Assembly: GCF_030929555.1 (NCBI RefSeq)
Contig: NZ_JAVFVT010000008.1
Coordinates: 124,001-188,000, forward strand
Reading direction: 5' to 3'
DNA: 64,000 bases
Source of the DNA: Paenibacillus sp. LHD-117
Lineage (GTDB): Bacteria > Bacillota > Bacilli > Paenibacillales > Paenibacillaceae
The first letter of the stretch is position 1. Each line of letters opens with the position of its first letter. Below, piece by piece: positions 25,307 to 35,163 of this stretch. Under the pieces are notes generated by a model that saw only the letters and a program-made list of their open reading frames with translations, was not told where the DNA came from and searched no databases. Both the position numbers and the translations under genes were made by a program.

Positions 25307-25596
25307 TTCCTTTGAATACATTGGCAGCTTCATACCCAGTAAAAAGGGAGAGAAAATCGCTGTTCGGCTACAGCCAGCCCAACATGGAACCAGATTTCCT
25401 GCAGATCTGCAGGAATTCCCAGTCAAACGAGCCGGAAATCAATTAAATCCTACACTCCGTACATCAATTTTGCCAATAATGAGCGACTGTGGCGGGAAAA
25501 CGGCTGAAATTGATGTACGGAGTGCAGGAATGTCTAATACACGATTGGCTCGCTTCAAAAATGATGCACAAACTGCATCAATTAAGTCGGCAAGAA
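25307..25596. repeat. Composite palindromic repeats between convergent genes
   Basis: Two features: a perfect 20-bp palindrome TTCCTGCAGATCTGCAGGAA at 25396-25415, and a 23-bp inverted repeat (25448-25470 with 25507-25529, one mismatch, core ACTCCGTACATCAATTT) around a 36-nt loop. No ORF with a usable start. Could act as a bidirectional terminator or be a repetitive-family member. Confidence 0.75.
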
Positions 25597-26406
25597 TCAG
25601 CCAACCGGCACCGCGGCATCGATTTTTTCCAGCAGGAAGGTCTTAAACGCGTGGAGTTCGTTCTGGTTATAGCGGGCAGGCGCTGCGTTCGAAGCGTATT
25701 CGTTTATCGCGTTCTCGGCGAAGGGGCGAAGCGGCTCAGGGAGCGCGCCGGCTGCCCATTGGCATGCATCCGTCTTGGAAAGGATCGACCCCGTTTCCTT
25801 GTAAGCCCAAATGCGAAGCAGCGACAGGACGCCTTCATTCTCCAGGTCGCCGCTTAGCTTGGCGCTGTAGTCCGCATCGGCCCTGATGGAATGCCAGAAA
25901 TCCGATTCCGGCACGTCGGGCAATATTGCGCTTGGTTCGGGGCCGTACAAGGTGACACCGAACTGCTTCGTAAGCCTGACGTGGCAAGCGAGGTCGCTGT
26001 CCGTCGCGTCTCCTTCGAACCGCCAGAACAAGTCATCCTCCCGGGCTTCCATCGCTTCGAACCGCTTCCGCCAATGTTCGCTGAAATGGAATTGATACGG
26101 CGTTGGATAGCTCCACTTCTCCATATCCGACTTCAATACGATGCTTGCTTCCACGTGCACCGGCTGGCGGTGCAGGCTGAGGAAAGCGATCATCAGCTTA
26201 AAACGTTCCTTGGCGGAGAGCGCCCGGTCGACGACGATCAACAGGTCGAGGTCGCTTCGCTCAGGCAGGAAGCTGCCGAGCGAGATGCTGCCGTGCACAT
26301 ACACGCCTATGAGCGATTTCCCCAGGTAATCGTGCAAATAGTTCCGGATCAGGTCTGCTTGCCGCCTCACGTCCGGCGGGCAGTCCTTCCAGTCATAACT
26401 TTTCAT
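25597..26406 (-). CDS. Aminoglycoside nucleotidyltransferase-like protein (ANT(9)/AadA type)
   Basis: 269-aa protein of the nucleotidyltransferase superfamily. The N-terminal catalytic motif VYVHGSISLGSFLPERSDLDLLIVV matches GSxxLGxxxxxSDxDL, where the two Asp bind metal, and a later His-containing stretch VHVEASIVL supplies the third acidic strand. The C-terminal half (LSLLRIWAYKETGSILSKTDACQWA) is the helical domain found in streptomycin/spectinomycin adenylyltransferases and their DUF4111-containing relatives. ATG at 26406 behind AAGGAGGAA. Chromosomal homologues of this type are often not true resistance genes, so activity on antibiotics is only a possibility. Convergent with the DJ-1/GNAT gene. 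Confidence 0.85.
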   Translation of the reverse strand: MKSYDWKDCPPDVRRQADLIRNYLHDYLGKSLIGVYVHGSISLGSFLPERSDLDLLIVVDRALSAKERFKLMIAFLSLHRQPVHVEASIVLKSDMEKWSYPTPYQFHFSEHWRKRFEAMEAREDDLFWRFEGDATDSDLACHVRLTKQFGVTLYGPEPSAILPDVPESDFWHSIRADADYSAKLSGDLENEGVLSLLRIWAYKETGSILSKTDACQWAAGALPEPLRPFAENAINEYASNAAPARYNQNELHAFKTFLLEKIDAAVPVG

Positions 26407-26634
26407 GATGTTCCTCCTTCAATGTTCACGTTGCATCTTACTTCGCAAACATTGTCTTTATTCCGATCCATCGTTCGTGAACCGCTATAAAGAAATGTAA
26501 ATCCTTGGAGCGATGGCCGCAAGGTGAGAGGAAATCTATAGTCAAACTTTACCGTTCGGCCCCCAACGATTCAGCTATACTTAAAAACATGAGAACCAAG
26601 AAGCTGGATGTCGGGGAAAGAGGAAGATACGGAA

Positions 26635-27507
26635 ATGGAACAAACGATAGACGAGATATTGCAACGACTCGCCCATCTAAACCTCATTGCGGCGGGGCGG
26701 CCGGAGGCGAAGGCGGTTAAAGGGACAACCGAAGGACGGGTTTATATTTTATCCGAAAACGGTACGCCTTCGTACGTGCTCAAGCTGGAGGACGCGATTT
26801 ACACGCGGGAAACGGCTGATTTTCTAAACCGGTATTCAGAGTCGCCGCTGCTGCCGACGCTCCTTCACGCGGATCCGGAGCACCGTTATTTGTTGTATGC
26901 CTACCAACGGGGAACGACACATATCAACAGGGGAAGCAAGCTGGACTGGATGAATAGGCTCGCGGCCGGGCTGCTTAATCATTACACCCCCGAGCAGGAG
27001 TTCCGGGACTTCGGAAGGCCGGATTCGCCTTGCCGGACATGGCGCGAATTTAATCGGAGAAGCCTCGAGTTCGCCAAAGAGACAATCGGGGACGTTCTTC
27101 CCGCGAAGGATCATAAGATTGCCGAAAGGACATGGGAGGAAAAACTGCGGGACTGGGGCGCGGACGACAAGTATTGGCTGCACGGCGATACGGGCGTTCA
27201 TAATTTCGTCTTCCATGAGGAGAAGATGGCCGGCGTCATCGACCCGTCGCCGATCGCCGGGCCGATACTTTATGATTTCACGTACGCGTTCTGCTCGTCT
27301 CCCGACGACTTGAACGTCGAAACGCTGCTGCGCGCCTATGAAGGATTAAGCGTCCAAAGGGCCGAGCCTTCGGAGGTCATGCTCGAGACGGCATTCCAGC
27401 TTTACTGCAGGATCGCGATTTGCCTCATGCACCATCCGCAGGATTTGCCCGCTTATTTGGCGGCTTGGCCTTCATGGGCGACCATGATGGAGGAACTGCT
27501 GGATTAA
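26635..27507 (+). CDS. Aminoglycoside phosphotransferase-like kinase
   Basis: About 290-aa protein of the APH/choline-kinase superfamily. It has the N-lobe beta strands (GRVYILSENGTPSYVLKLED, with the ATP-binding Lys in VLKLE), the catalytic loop HGDTGVHNFVF (H183) and the metal-binding motif GVIDPSPIAGPILYDF, where family members have IDxxxxxxGDPxxD; the DP is here GP. ATG at 26635 is preferred because GGGAAAGAGGAAG sits at the right distance; the ATG at 26608 would overlap this purine tract. Its stop codon overlaps that of the convergent exonuclease gene (shared TTAA). Substrate unknown. Confidence 0.82.
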   Translation: MEQTIDEILQRLAHLNLIAAGRPEAKAVKGTTEGRVYILSENGTPSYVLKLEDAIYTRETADFLNRYSESPLLPTLLHADPEHRYLLYAYQRGTTHINRGSKLDWMNRLAAGLLNHYTPEQEFRDFGRPDSPCRTWREFNRRSLEFAKETIGDVLPAKDHKIAERTWEEKLRDWGADDKYWLHGDTGVHNFVFHEEKMAGVIDPSPIAGPILYDFTYAFCSSPDDLNVETLLRAYEGLSVQRAEPSEVMLETAFQLYCRIAICLMHHPQDLPAYLAAWPSWATMMEELLD

Positions 27508-28274
27508 CGCTGCGGTTCCTCAAGCTCAAGCGTGACGGGGCAGTGGTCGCTTCCGAGAATATGGGCATCGATGCCGGCATCCTTCACCGAAGGAACGAGC
27601 CGCTCCGATACGAGGAAGTAGTCGATGCGCCAACCCACGTTGCGCTCGCGGACCTTCGGCATAAAGGACCACCAGGTGAACGCATCCGACCGTTCGGGAT
27701 AGAGGCGCCGGAACGTATCGGCGAAGCCTGAATCGAGCAATTTTGTCATACATTCGCGCTCCTCCGCCGTAAAGCCGGAGTTGCCGTGGTTGGACTTCGC
27801 GTTTTTGAGATCGATCTCTTGATGGGCGACGTTGAGGTCTCCGCATACGACGACGGGCTTTAGCTTGTCCAGCTCGTTCAGGTAGCACATGAATCGGGCT
27901 TCCCACTCCAGACGATAGTCCAGGCGGGAGAGGTCGCGCTTGGCGTTCGGCGTATAGACGGTCACCATGTAGAAATGCTCGAATTCCAGCGTAATGACGC
28001 GGCCTTCGGGCTCCTCGTCGGTTTCAAGCCCGTACCGGACGGAGAGCGGCTTGATCCGTGAGAAAATTGCCGTGCCGGAATATCCTTTTTTCTGCGCGTA
28101 ATTCCAGAATTGATGGTAATCTTCTCCCAGCGGGAGCTCGATCTGGCCTTCCTGCAGTTTCGTCTCTTGAAGGCAGAAGATATCCGCGTCCTTCTCGCGG
28201 AAGTAGTCCAGGAACCCTTTGCCCACGCAGGCGCGCAGACCGTTCACGTTCCATGAAACCAATTTGATCGTCAT
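27504..28274 (-). CDS. exoA: Exodeoxyribonuclease III
   Basis: 256-aa AP endonuclease/3'-5' exonuclease of the XthA/ExoA family, which cleaves DNA at abasic sites and removes 3' blocks in base excision repair. Signature residues are visible: LVSWNVNGLRA, FCLQETKLQEGQ (catalytic Glu), YSGTAIFSR, VVVCGDLNVAH and the C-terminal GWRIDYFLVSERL and GSDHCPVTLEL (catalytic His). Full family length. ATG at 28274 behind AAGGAG. Convergent with and overlapping the kinase gene by four bases, without room for a terminator between them. Confidence 0.96.
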   Translation of the reverse strand: MTIKLVSWNVNGLRACVGKGFLDYFREKDADIFCLQETKLQEGQIELPLGEDYHQFWNYAQKKGYSGTAIFSRIKPLSVRYGLETDEEPEGRVITLEFEHFYMVTVYTPNAKRDLSRLDYRLEWEARFMCYLNELDKLKPVVVCGDLNVAHQEIDLKNAKSNHGNSGFTAEERECMTKLLDSGFADTFRRLYPERSDAFTWWSFMPKVRERNVGWRIDYFLVSERLVPSVKDAGIDAHILGSDHCPVTLELEEPQR

Positions 28275-28308
28275 GTCGATTCGTCTCCTTGAGTTGATAT
28301 ATGTGTGT

Positions 28309-28517
28309 GTTCAAAAAGTCCGGTTTTCAGCACATGAGCTTATGCTTCCGATGCTGCGTTTTTTTCAAAAACGCTGTAGAAGGTTGGATGAAGCTAGGAA
28401 CTGAGGAGCGGAGCGTAGTGGCAGCTACGTGAGCACCGGAAGGTCCGGCTGAATTCAAGATTCGATGCCGAATAAGCTTCCTGAAAACCTTCGTGATCAA
28501 AATTGGACTTTTTGAAC
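28309..28517. repeat. MITE-like element with perfect 13-bp terminal inverted repeats
   Basis: 209-bp non-coding unit bounded by GTTCAAAAAGTCC (28309-28321) and GGACTTTTTGAAC (28505-28517). The interior has no ORF with RBS and a TTTTTTTCAAAAA tract. A fragment of its right end (ATTTTGATCACGAA) recurs at about 51405-51436. I recall similar sequences as multi-copy intergenic repeats in Paenibacillaceae. No transposase encoded. Confidence 0.8.
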
Positions 28518-28638
28518 TTCCTCTATAGTCATTCAAAAATAACAAACCTAGTAAAGATATACAACCGCTTCGGACGAAATTGTGATAGAATTAGAGAACA
28601 TACGTTTGTAAATTGGAAGCTGGTTGGAAGGAGAAGTT

Positions 28639-30396
28639 ATGAAAAAAGCATCAAAATCGGGTGGATGGAACACCTATTACGACATGCTGAGCAAATATTT
28701 GTTCCCGCATAAAGGCGCATTGATCGCGCTGACGCTCCTGCTGTTCGGCCTGATCGGGCTGCAGCTCGCGAATCCGCAGGTCATCCGCTTCTTCATCGAC
28801 ACGGCCGGCTCCGACGAACCGCTGGAGACGCTTATGTACGCCGCGCTGTTATTCATCGGGTTCTCGATCGCGCAGCAGATTATCGCCGTCGTGTCGACCT
28901 ACGCCAGCGAGAACTTGGCATGGCGAACGACGAATAAGCTTCGCGGCGATCTGGCGGAGCATTGCCTCAAGCTTGACATGACGTTCCATAAGTCCAACAC
29001 CTCGGGCTCCCTGATCGAGCGGGTGGACGGGGACGTGAACGCGCTGGCGAATTTTTTCTCCAGCTTCATCATCCATTTGGGCGGCAACTTGCTGCTCATG
29101 GCAGGCATCATCATTCTTCTCTTCCACGAAAATGTTTGGATCGGCGCGGGCATGCTGCTTTTCGTCGCGTTCGCGATCGTGATCGTGCAGCATATTCGCA
29201 AATATGCCGCCCCGGTCTGGCGAGATTGGCGGCAAGTGAACGCGGAATATTACGGCTTCGTGGGCGAGCATCTGGAAGGAACGGAGGACACAAGGGCGAA
29301 CGGCGCTTCCGGCTATGTCATGGGCCGCTTCTACGGACTGCTCCGCCGCATGCTTCCGCTTCGAAGGAAGGCGTTCCTCGGCTTCGCGTCGATGTGGATC
29401 ACGACGGTCATCGTCTTCGCCCTCGGCAACGCGATGGCGTTCGCGATCAGCGCCTTTCTGTGGAAGTCGGGCGCGATCACAATCGGCACAGTTTATTTGA
29501 TCTTCTTCTACACGGAGCTGCTTGCCAAGCCGATCGAGAAGATCCGGACGCAAATCGAGGATCTGCAGAAGGCGGATGCCAGCTTGCACCGTATTCGCGA
29601 GCTGCTCTCCATGAAGCCTAGCGTGCAAGACGGACCGGGGGCGAAGCTTGCGGAAGGGCCGCTGGCCGTTTCCTTCCGGGGCATGACGTTCGGCTACGAC
29701 GATTCGCCAACGATCAAGCGATTGAACTTGGAGCTGAAGCCGGGCGAGGTCCTCGGCCTTCTCGGACGAACGGGCAGCGGGAAGACGACGATCGCGAGGC
29801 TGCTGCTTCGGTTCTACGATCCGCAGCAGGGCGAGATCGCGTTGAACGGAATCGACATTCGTTCGCTCAAGCTTGCCGAGCTCAGGAACGCGGTCGCGCT
29901 CGTGACGCAAAACATCGAAATTCTGCAAGGGACCGTCCGGGACAACTTAACGTTTTATGACGAAGCTATTACGGACGGAGCCATCCATGACGTGCTGGAA
30001 GAGCTGGGATTGGGAGACTGGCTCCGTTCGCTGAAGGACGGTCTCGATACGCCGCTTGATTCGGGCGGCGGAAGCCTGTCGGCGGGAGAAGCGCAGCTGC
30101 TGGCTTTCGCGCGCGTCTTCTTGCAGAACCCAGGACTCGTTATCCTTGACGAAGCTTCCTCCCGGTTAGATCCGCTTACCGAGCAGCGCCTCGAGAAAGC
30201 GGTCGACCGGCTGCTGCGGGAGCGCACATGCATCATCATCGCCCACCGGCTGTCCACGATTCAACGGGCGGACCGGATCGCGATCATGGAACATGGCGTA
30301 CTGGCGGAGAGCGGCGAGCGGGAGAAGCTGGCCGGCGACCCGTCTTCCCGGTTCAGCCGCATGCTGGCGGTCGGTCTAGAGGAGGTGTCGGTATGA
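28639..30396 (+). CDS. ABC exporter half-transporter A (canonical Walker B)
   Basis: About 585-aa protein with an N-terminal six-helix ABC transmembrane domain (residues ~25-310) and a C-terminal ATPase. Walker [15 protein letters not shown]-loop [18 protein letters not shown], Walker [13 protein letters not shown] with catalytic Glu, and H-loop IIAHRLSTI are intact, but the signature reads LSAGE instead of LSGGQ. Its stop overlaps the start of a second half-transporter, so the pair forms a heterodimeric exporter. ATG at 28639 is set by GGAAGGAG; the TTG at 28624 lies before that RBS. Substrate unknown; multidrug or lipid/peptide export are the common roles. Confidence 0.93.
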   Translation: MKKASKSGGWNTYYDMLSKYLFPHKGALIALTLLLFGLIGLQLANPQVIRFFIDTAGSDEPLETLMYAALLFIGFSIAQQIIAVVSTYASENLAWRTTNKLRGDLAEHCLKLDMTFHKSNTSGSLIERVDGDVNALANFFSSFIIHLGGNLLLMAGIIILLFHENVWIGAGMLLFVAFAIVIVQHIRKYAAPVWRDWRQVNAEYYGFVGEHLEGTEDTRANGASGYVMGRFYGLLRRMLPLRRKAFLGFASMWITTVIVFALGNAMAFAISAFLWKSGAITIGTVYLIFFYTELLAKPIEKIRTQIEDLQKADASLHRIRELLSMKPSVQDGPGAKLAEGPLAVSFRGMTFGYDDSPTIKRLNLELKPGEVLGLLGRTGSGKTTIARLLLRFYDPQQGEIALNGIDIRSLKLAELRNAVALVTQNIEILQGTVRDNLTFYDEAITDGAIHDVLEELGLGDWLRSLKDGLDTPLDSGGGSLSAGEAQLLAFARVFLQNPGLVILDEASSRLDPLTEQRLEKAVDRLLRERTCIIIAHRLSTIQRADRIAIMEHGVLAESGEREKLAGDPSSRFSRMLAVGLEEVSV

Positions 30397-32258
30397 GTAC
30401 GTTCCGCTTTATGATGCGATTGATCGGATATCGGAAAAGCTGGTACATCGCCAACGCGGTAATGTGGACGATTATTTATTTGATGCCGGTATTCCCCGGC
30501 CTCATTACCAAAGCGTTTTTCGACTCCTTAACGTTGGACCGGCCAGCCGAGCTCGGCATCGGCCTGCTTGTGCTGCTGCTCATCGCGGCGGCCATAGCCA
30601 GAAGCGTATTTATTTGGTTCGGCTTCATTACGGACGTGAACTTCCGCTTCCGGGTGGGCATGCTTCTGCGGCGCAACCTGCTGGAGCATGTGCTGAAGGA
30701 GCCGGGGGCCAAAGCGATTCCTTGCTCGCCGGGGGAAGGCATCAGCTATTTCCGGGACGATGTTGACCAGTCGGAGGAGGCGGTAAGCTGGTCGGTCGAC
30801 GCGTTCGGCATGACCTGCTTCGCGGCGGTATCCTGCTATATTCTGATCGGGATCGACGCGGGGATGACTTTGCTCGTGTTCCTGCCTCTCGTGCTGGTCG
30901 TTACCGTGGCCCAGCTAGCGACGACTCGGCTTCAGAAGTACCGGGAAGCAAGCAGGAAAGCGACATCGAAGGTAACGGGAGCCATCAGCGAAATGTTCGG
31001 CAACGTGCAAGCCATTCAAGTGGCAGGCGCGGAGAAAAGGGTCGTCGACCGCTTCAGGGCGCTCGGGGAAAATCGCCGCCGCTCTATGCTGAAGGATAAG
31101 CTCATGACGGAAGTGCTCGATTCCATCTTCTCCAACACGGTTAATCTCGGCACGGGACTTATCCTGCTGCTCGCTGGGCAGAAGATGAGGGGCGGGGAAT
31201 TCACCGTCGGGGACTTCGCTTTATTTGTCTATTATTTGACGTTCGTAACCCAGTTTATTTCGAACTTCGGGAAGTTCTTGACCTTCTTCAAGCAGATGGG
31301 CGTCGCGCTCACGCGGCTGACGTTTATGCTTCAAGGTGCTCCGGCTGCCGTTCTGGCGGCCCATCTTCCGCTTGGCTTGAGAGGCGAAGAAGCCGCGATA
31401 GCCAGATCCGCCGCGAAGGCTGGCGCAGATTCCGGCGCTGCCGTGCTTTCGGGAGCATCGTCGAAGAACCGCGCGCCATCCGGCAACGGGAAGAATGCCG
31501 TCGCGGCGCAGCCGGATCGATTGGAGCTGCTGGAGGCGGTCGGACTGACTTACCGGTACCCGGAGACGGGTCGCGGCATAACGGATATCCAGTTAAGGCT
31601 TCCGAGAGGTTCCTTTACGGTCGTGACGGGGCCGATCGGCTCCGGCAAGACGACGCTCGCGCGCGTCCTGCTCGGGCTGCTGCCGAAGGACGGAGGCATC
31701 GTCCGCTGGAACGGCCGTTTGGTGAAGGAGGAGCTTGACGATTTCTTCATTCCGCCGAGGAGCGCTTACACCGCGCAAGTGCCGAGGTTATACAGCGACA
31801 CGCTGCGCGAGAACATCCTGCTCGGACAGCCGGACGATGAAGTTAAATTAGAACGGGCTCTTCATACGGCGGTCATGGAAGAGGATCTCGTCCAGTTCCC
31901 CGAGGGACTCGGCACGGTCATCGGGCCTCGCGGCGTGAAGCTTTCCGGCGGCCAGGCGCAGCGGACCGCTGCAGCCCGCATGCTGGTCAGGGAGGCGGAG
32001 CTGTTCGTCTTCGACGACTTGTCCAGCGCGCTGGACGTGGAGACGGAGGAAAAGTTATGGTCGCGGTTATTCAGCGAACGCGGAGACGCGACCTGCCTCG
32101 TCGTCTCCCATCGCAAGGCCGCGCTTGCCAAGGCCGACCATATCATCGTCTTGAAAGACGGCATGATCGAAGCGGAAGGGACGTCGGAATCGCTGCTGGC
32201 TAGCAGCGACTCGTTCCGCAAGCTCTGGTACGGCGATCATGGCGACGGCGTCGGCTAA
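30393..32258 (+). CDS. ABC exporter half-transporter B (degenerate Walker B)
   Basis: About 621-aa partner of the preceding gene, overlapping it by four bases. Six-helix transmembrane domain (residues ~15-320), then a roughly 60-residue Ala/Gly/Ser-rich linker (around residues 325-385) that is unusual for this family, then the ATPase: Walker [13 protein letters not shown], signature [15 protein letters not shown], Walker [13 protein letters not shown] and H-loop VVSHRKAAL. The residue after the Walker B Asp is Asp rather than catalytic Glu. Combined with the LSAGE signature of subunit A, this gives one canonical and one degenerate ATP site, the pattern known from heterodimeric exporters such as TM287/288 and BmrCD. 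A strong terminator follows. Confidence 0.93.
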   Translation: MSTFRFMMRLIGYRKSWYIANAVMWTIIYLMPVFPGLITKAFFDSLTLDRPAELGIGLLVLLLIAAAIARSVFIWFGFITDVNFRFRVGMLLRRNLLEHVLKEPGAKAIPCSPGEGISYFRDDVDQSEEAVSWSVDAFGMTCFAAVSCYILIGIDAGMTLLVFLPLVLVVTVAQLATTRLQKYREASRKATSKVTGAISEMFGNVQAIQVAGAEKRVVDRFRALGENRRRSMLKDKLMTEVLDSIFSNTVNLGTGLILLLAGQKMRGGEFTVGDFALFVYYLTFVTQFISNFGKFLTFFKQMGVALTRLTFMLQGAPAAVLAAHLPLGLRGEEAAIARSAAKAGADSGAAVLSGASSKNRAPSGNGKNAVAAQPDRLELLEAVGLTYRYPETGRGITDIQLRLPRGSFTVVTGPIGSGKTTLARVLLGLLPKDGGIVRWNGRLVKEELDDFFIPPRSAYTAQVPRLYSDTLRENILLGQPDDEVKLERALHTAVMEEDLVQFPEGLGTVIGPRGVKLSGGQAQRTAAARMLVREAELFVFDDLSSALDVETEEKLWSRLFSERGDATCLVVSHRKAALAKADHIIVLKDGMIEAEGTSESLLASSDSFRKLWYGDHGDGVG

Positions 32259-32312
32259 GTAGGCGAATAAGTAAAAAATGGGCGGGGCGATTCGTTCATT
32301 CTGGATGAAAGC

Positions 32313-32354
32313 AAGGCGGCGCATCGTGATGAACGATAGCGCCGCCTTTTTTTT
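32313..32354 (+). terminator. Terminator after the heterodimeric ABC exporter
   Basis: AAGGCGGCG and CGCCGCCTT form a 9-bp GC-rich stem with an 18-nt loop, followed by eight T. On the minus strand the A-rich side is short, so mainly rightward. Confidence 0.88.
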
Positions 32355-32387
32355 GTTCTTCTGCTCATTTCAAAGTAATGGCATTGT

Positions 32388-32831
32388 TTAGAGCTTCAAA
32401 CTTACGACCAGCACAATGGCAAGAATCGCGGTCAAAGCTACGGCCATGGTCGTCAAGTAACCGGTCAACGCGACAGTTCCGCCAGGCTGCGCGGTCAGCC
32501 GTTTCTTCAGCTTGCCGCCCATCACGCCCGCGACGATCAAGAACAGCAGAATGACCGTACCGCCGCCTTTCTCCATTAGGTCCAGCCAGAACGGTTTGTC
32601 TGAACTGAGTCCCATACGCACGATCATGATGACGCCGCTCGCCAGCACGACGACCGAAGCGGGGTGCGCGAGCCGACTGAACGTGCTGACGATCCGAACG
32701 GACAAGGCGTTCGCTTCAGGTTTGCCGAGCTGCCCTTTCAACATCGCGAGCATCATAATGACCGCTAGAATGGCACCGGCCCAAACCATCAAACCGGCCA
32801 AATGCGAAAATAACAACAAACCGTATTCCAT
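32388..32831 (-). CDS. Four-helix membrane protein (CopD/DUF2269-like)
   Basis: 147-aa integral membrane protein with four hydrophobic segments (about residues 5-30, 55-72, 88-108, 122-146). The first helix has FSHLAGLMVWAGA and the second RLAHPASVVVLASGVIMI, each with a His near the membrane, resembling CopD- or DUF2269-type proteins that may bind haem or metal; identification is tentative. It starts with GGGAGG 9 nt upstream and lies 23 bp after the MMPL transporter gene, making it the last gene of the leftward RR-HK-MMPL unit. Confidence 0.8.
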   Translation of the reverse strand: MEYGLLLFSHLAGLMVWAGAILAVIMMLAMLKGQLGKPEANALSVRIVSTFSRLAHPASVVVLASGVIMIVRMGLSSDKPFWLDLMEKGGGTVILLFLIVAGVMGGKLKKRLTAQPGGTVALTGYLTTMAVALTAILAIVLVVSLKL

Positions 32832-32854
32832 TTGAATAACCTCCCATACTTGAT

Positions 32855-35089
32855 CTAACGCGCGGTCGTTCGACCGGTTCCGTTATGCATTCCTCTATTC
32901 GCGCCGGCTTTCATCCATCGTCCCATTAGCACCAATATAGCAGGCAGAAGCATGCCTCGGATGATAAAGGTGTCCAGCAAGATGCCGATCGACATGATGA
33001 AACCGAACATGAACAGCTCCTGCATCGGCTGGGTCATGAGTACGCAGAACGTAGCCGCCAGAATGACGCCAGCCGATGAAATCACGCTCCCGGTCCGGGC
33101 AAGTCCTTCTTGGACGGCATTCTTCCAGGGAAGGCGCTTCGATTCTTCAGTGATCCTCGATACAAGCATGATGTTGTAGTCCACGCCAAGCGCAATCAGG
33201 AACACGAACGAGTAGAGCGGCAACCGGTAGCTGAACGCCTCGTAACCGAATCCATAGCGGAGGATGCCCCAGCCGATCCCGAGCGCCGCGGCATAGGACA
33301 GCAGCATCGTCGCCATCATCGCAATCCCGATCAGAATGGACCTTGCTTGGAAGAGAAGCATGATGGTGATGAGCAGAGTGACAAGCGCGAACACGACGAT
33401 CGTATCCCGTTCGTTCATGTCTCTCACGTCCAGCTGCTGGGCTGTCTGCCCCGCAAAATGCAGGCGATACGCGTTCGGGTCAAATCCCGCTTCCCGAAGC
33501 ATGTCGCGACTGCCGTCGCGCAGCGTCTTCACCGTTCGCAAAGCTTCTTTCTCGAATGGGTGATCCGTAAGCGTAAGTTCGAATCGAAAAGCTCTTCCCG
33601 AGCTCGAGAGCGACTCGCCTTGACTCGTCCCGCCGCCGATCCCTTCAAGGGAGCCTTGTTCGGTCCCTGCATCGGAGATACCGCTCACTTGACTCAGCTC
33701 TTTCCGAAGAGATGCCAGCATGCTTTGCCATTCATCGGTTATCTCCATCTTGGTCTCGCTCTCCAGCACAACCGTTACCGGAGCCAAAAGCCCTTCGGAG
33801 AAACTTTCTTCCAGCCTCTCGAATCCTGCCCTGGAAGACATGTCTTCCGGGAATGATTTTAAGAGATTAAAAGAGAAACCGATGCCTAGCGCATTGGCGG
33901 AAGCCGCGACCATCGCAACGGAGATGACGGCCGCGACTGCGGCTGGTCTCGTCGCGACAAGTCGCGCAACAGAATCCCAGAGGCCCCTCTTCTGTCGCTT
34001 GTCAGGCAGCTTCGGATGGGGAACGCGGATCGCCGCGCGGCCGGCGAGCGTGAACACGGCTGGGATAAGCGTGAGGCCTCCGAGCAGAATGACGATCATG
34101 GCAACGGTGAAGACAGGCGCGAACGAATGGTAAGGCTCGAAAGCGGCCGCGAACAACGCGATGACCGCAAGCAGCACCGTGCCCCCGCTGAAGAGGATCG
34201 GTTCCCCGACCTGCGACATCGCGGCGCGCATGGCTTCGTGTTTGGAGACCGTCCGGCCCAGCTCTTCGCGGAAGCGGGAGACGACGAAAAGGCAATAATC
34301 CGTCAGCACAGCGAATAACAAGATCATCATGATCGACAGGGCTTGTTTGTCGACGGCGATCCATCCCGCCTGCGCCGCGAGCCCAAGCAGCCGATCGACG
34401 ACCGCGTACACGATTCCCGCGACGAGCAGCGGAAGCAAAGCAAGCAATGGCGAACGATAAATCGCGATAAGAATGACGAGAATCAGTCCGACCGTTGCGA
34501 GCAGAAGCACGAGATCGGCGTCAGAGAACAGCTTGACCGTATCGCCGGCAATCCCTGCGGGACCTGTTACGTCAAGCTTTAATCCATGAAGGCCTGTTTC
34601 TTCGGCATGCGCTCGGATTTCATCCAGCGTATCCAGGATCTCGCGGGAAGAGGCATCTTCGCGCATGGCCGCATTAAGCAGCATCGTGCTGCCGTCTTCG
34701 GATAAGAATCGTTCACGGACATCCACCGGTAAGCGGTGGAACGGCAACGAACTTGCCACGTGTTCGGGTTTCGAATCCGAAGATAACCATTCGCTTAGGG
34801 CAATGATCGATTCCAGCTGTTCCGGAGTGATCGGTCCCGAAGGATGATGGAAGACGAGCAGGGCGGCTGCCCCGTCTTCTGAAGGGAAATGGGTTTCGAT
34901 CTGCTCTCTGGCTTCGGCTGACGGCGTACGTCCAAATGCACTGCCTTCGCTGCTGCCCACGGCATGTTCCTTTGCGCCGGGGGCAATGACCATGAGCACA
35001 ATCAGAACCGATAGCCAAACGCCGACAACGGCAATACTGCCTCGGCGCGAGCTTACGGATTTTGTTAAGGCTTGGAGTGGGGATATCAT
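32855..35089 (-). CDS. MMPL family transporter (YdfJ-like)
   Basis: 744-aa RND-related membrane transporter with two similar halves: each has one helix, an extracellular domain and a five-helix bundle. The first half includes DADLVLLLATVGLILVILIAIYRSPLLALLPLL and DYCLFVVSRFREELGRT; the second has LGVDYNIMLVSRITEESKRLPW, where GVDYNI is the family's conserved helix motif. Length matches Bacillus YdfJ. Such proteins export lipids, drugs or pigments. It follows a two-component system on the same strand 74 bp after the kinase stop, so this TCS probably controls it. AGGAGG precedes the ATG at 35089. Confidence 0.93.
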   Translation of the reverse strand: MISPLQALTKSVSSRRGSIAVVGVWLSVLIVLMVIAPGAKEHAVGSSEGSAFGRTPSAEAREQIETHFPSEDGAAALLVFHHPSGPITPEQLESIIALSEWLSSDSKPEHVASSLPFHRLPVDVRERFLSEDGSTMLLNAAMREDASSREILDTLDEIRAHAEETGLHGLKLDVTGPAGIAGDTVKLFSDADLVLLLATVGLILVILIAIYRSPLLALLPLLVAGIVYAVVDRLLGLAAQAGWIAVDKQALSIMMILLFAVLTDYCLFVVSRFREELGRTVSKHEAMRAAMSQVGEPILFSGGTVLLAVIALFAAAFEPYHSFAPVFTVAMIVILLGGLTLIPAVFTLAGRAAIRVPHPKLPDKRQKRGLWDSVARLVATRPAAVAAVISVAMVAASANALGIGFSFNLLKSFPEDMSSRAGFERLEESFSEGLLAPVTVVLESETKMEITDEWQSMLASLRKELSQVSGISDAGTEQGSLEGIGGGTSQGESLSSSGRAFRFELTLTDHPFEKEALRTVKTLRDGSRDMLREAGFDPNAYRLHFAGQTAQQLDVRDMNERDTIVVFALVTLLITIMLLFQARSILIGIAMMATMLLSYAAALGIGWGILRYGFGYEAFSYRLPLYSFVFLIALGVDYNIMLVSRITEESKRLPWKNAVQEGLARTGSVISSAGVILAATFCVLMTQPMQELFMFGFIMSIGILLDTFIIRGMLLPAILVLMGRWMKAGANRGMHNGTGRTTAR

Positions 35090-35163
35090 GCGATCGCGAC
35101 CTCCTGTTCTGGGATACAGGCTTCATCCTAGAACAGGAATATGAACAATCGATGAACGGAGTG

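Noticed and set aside
28849..29928. 359-codon minus-strand ORF opposite ABC half-transporter A
   Set aside because: Shadow of a clear ABC gene with intact motifs; no RBS and no recognisable protein features.
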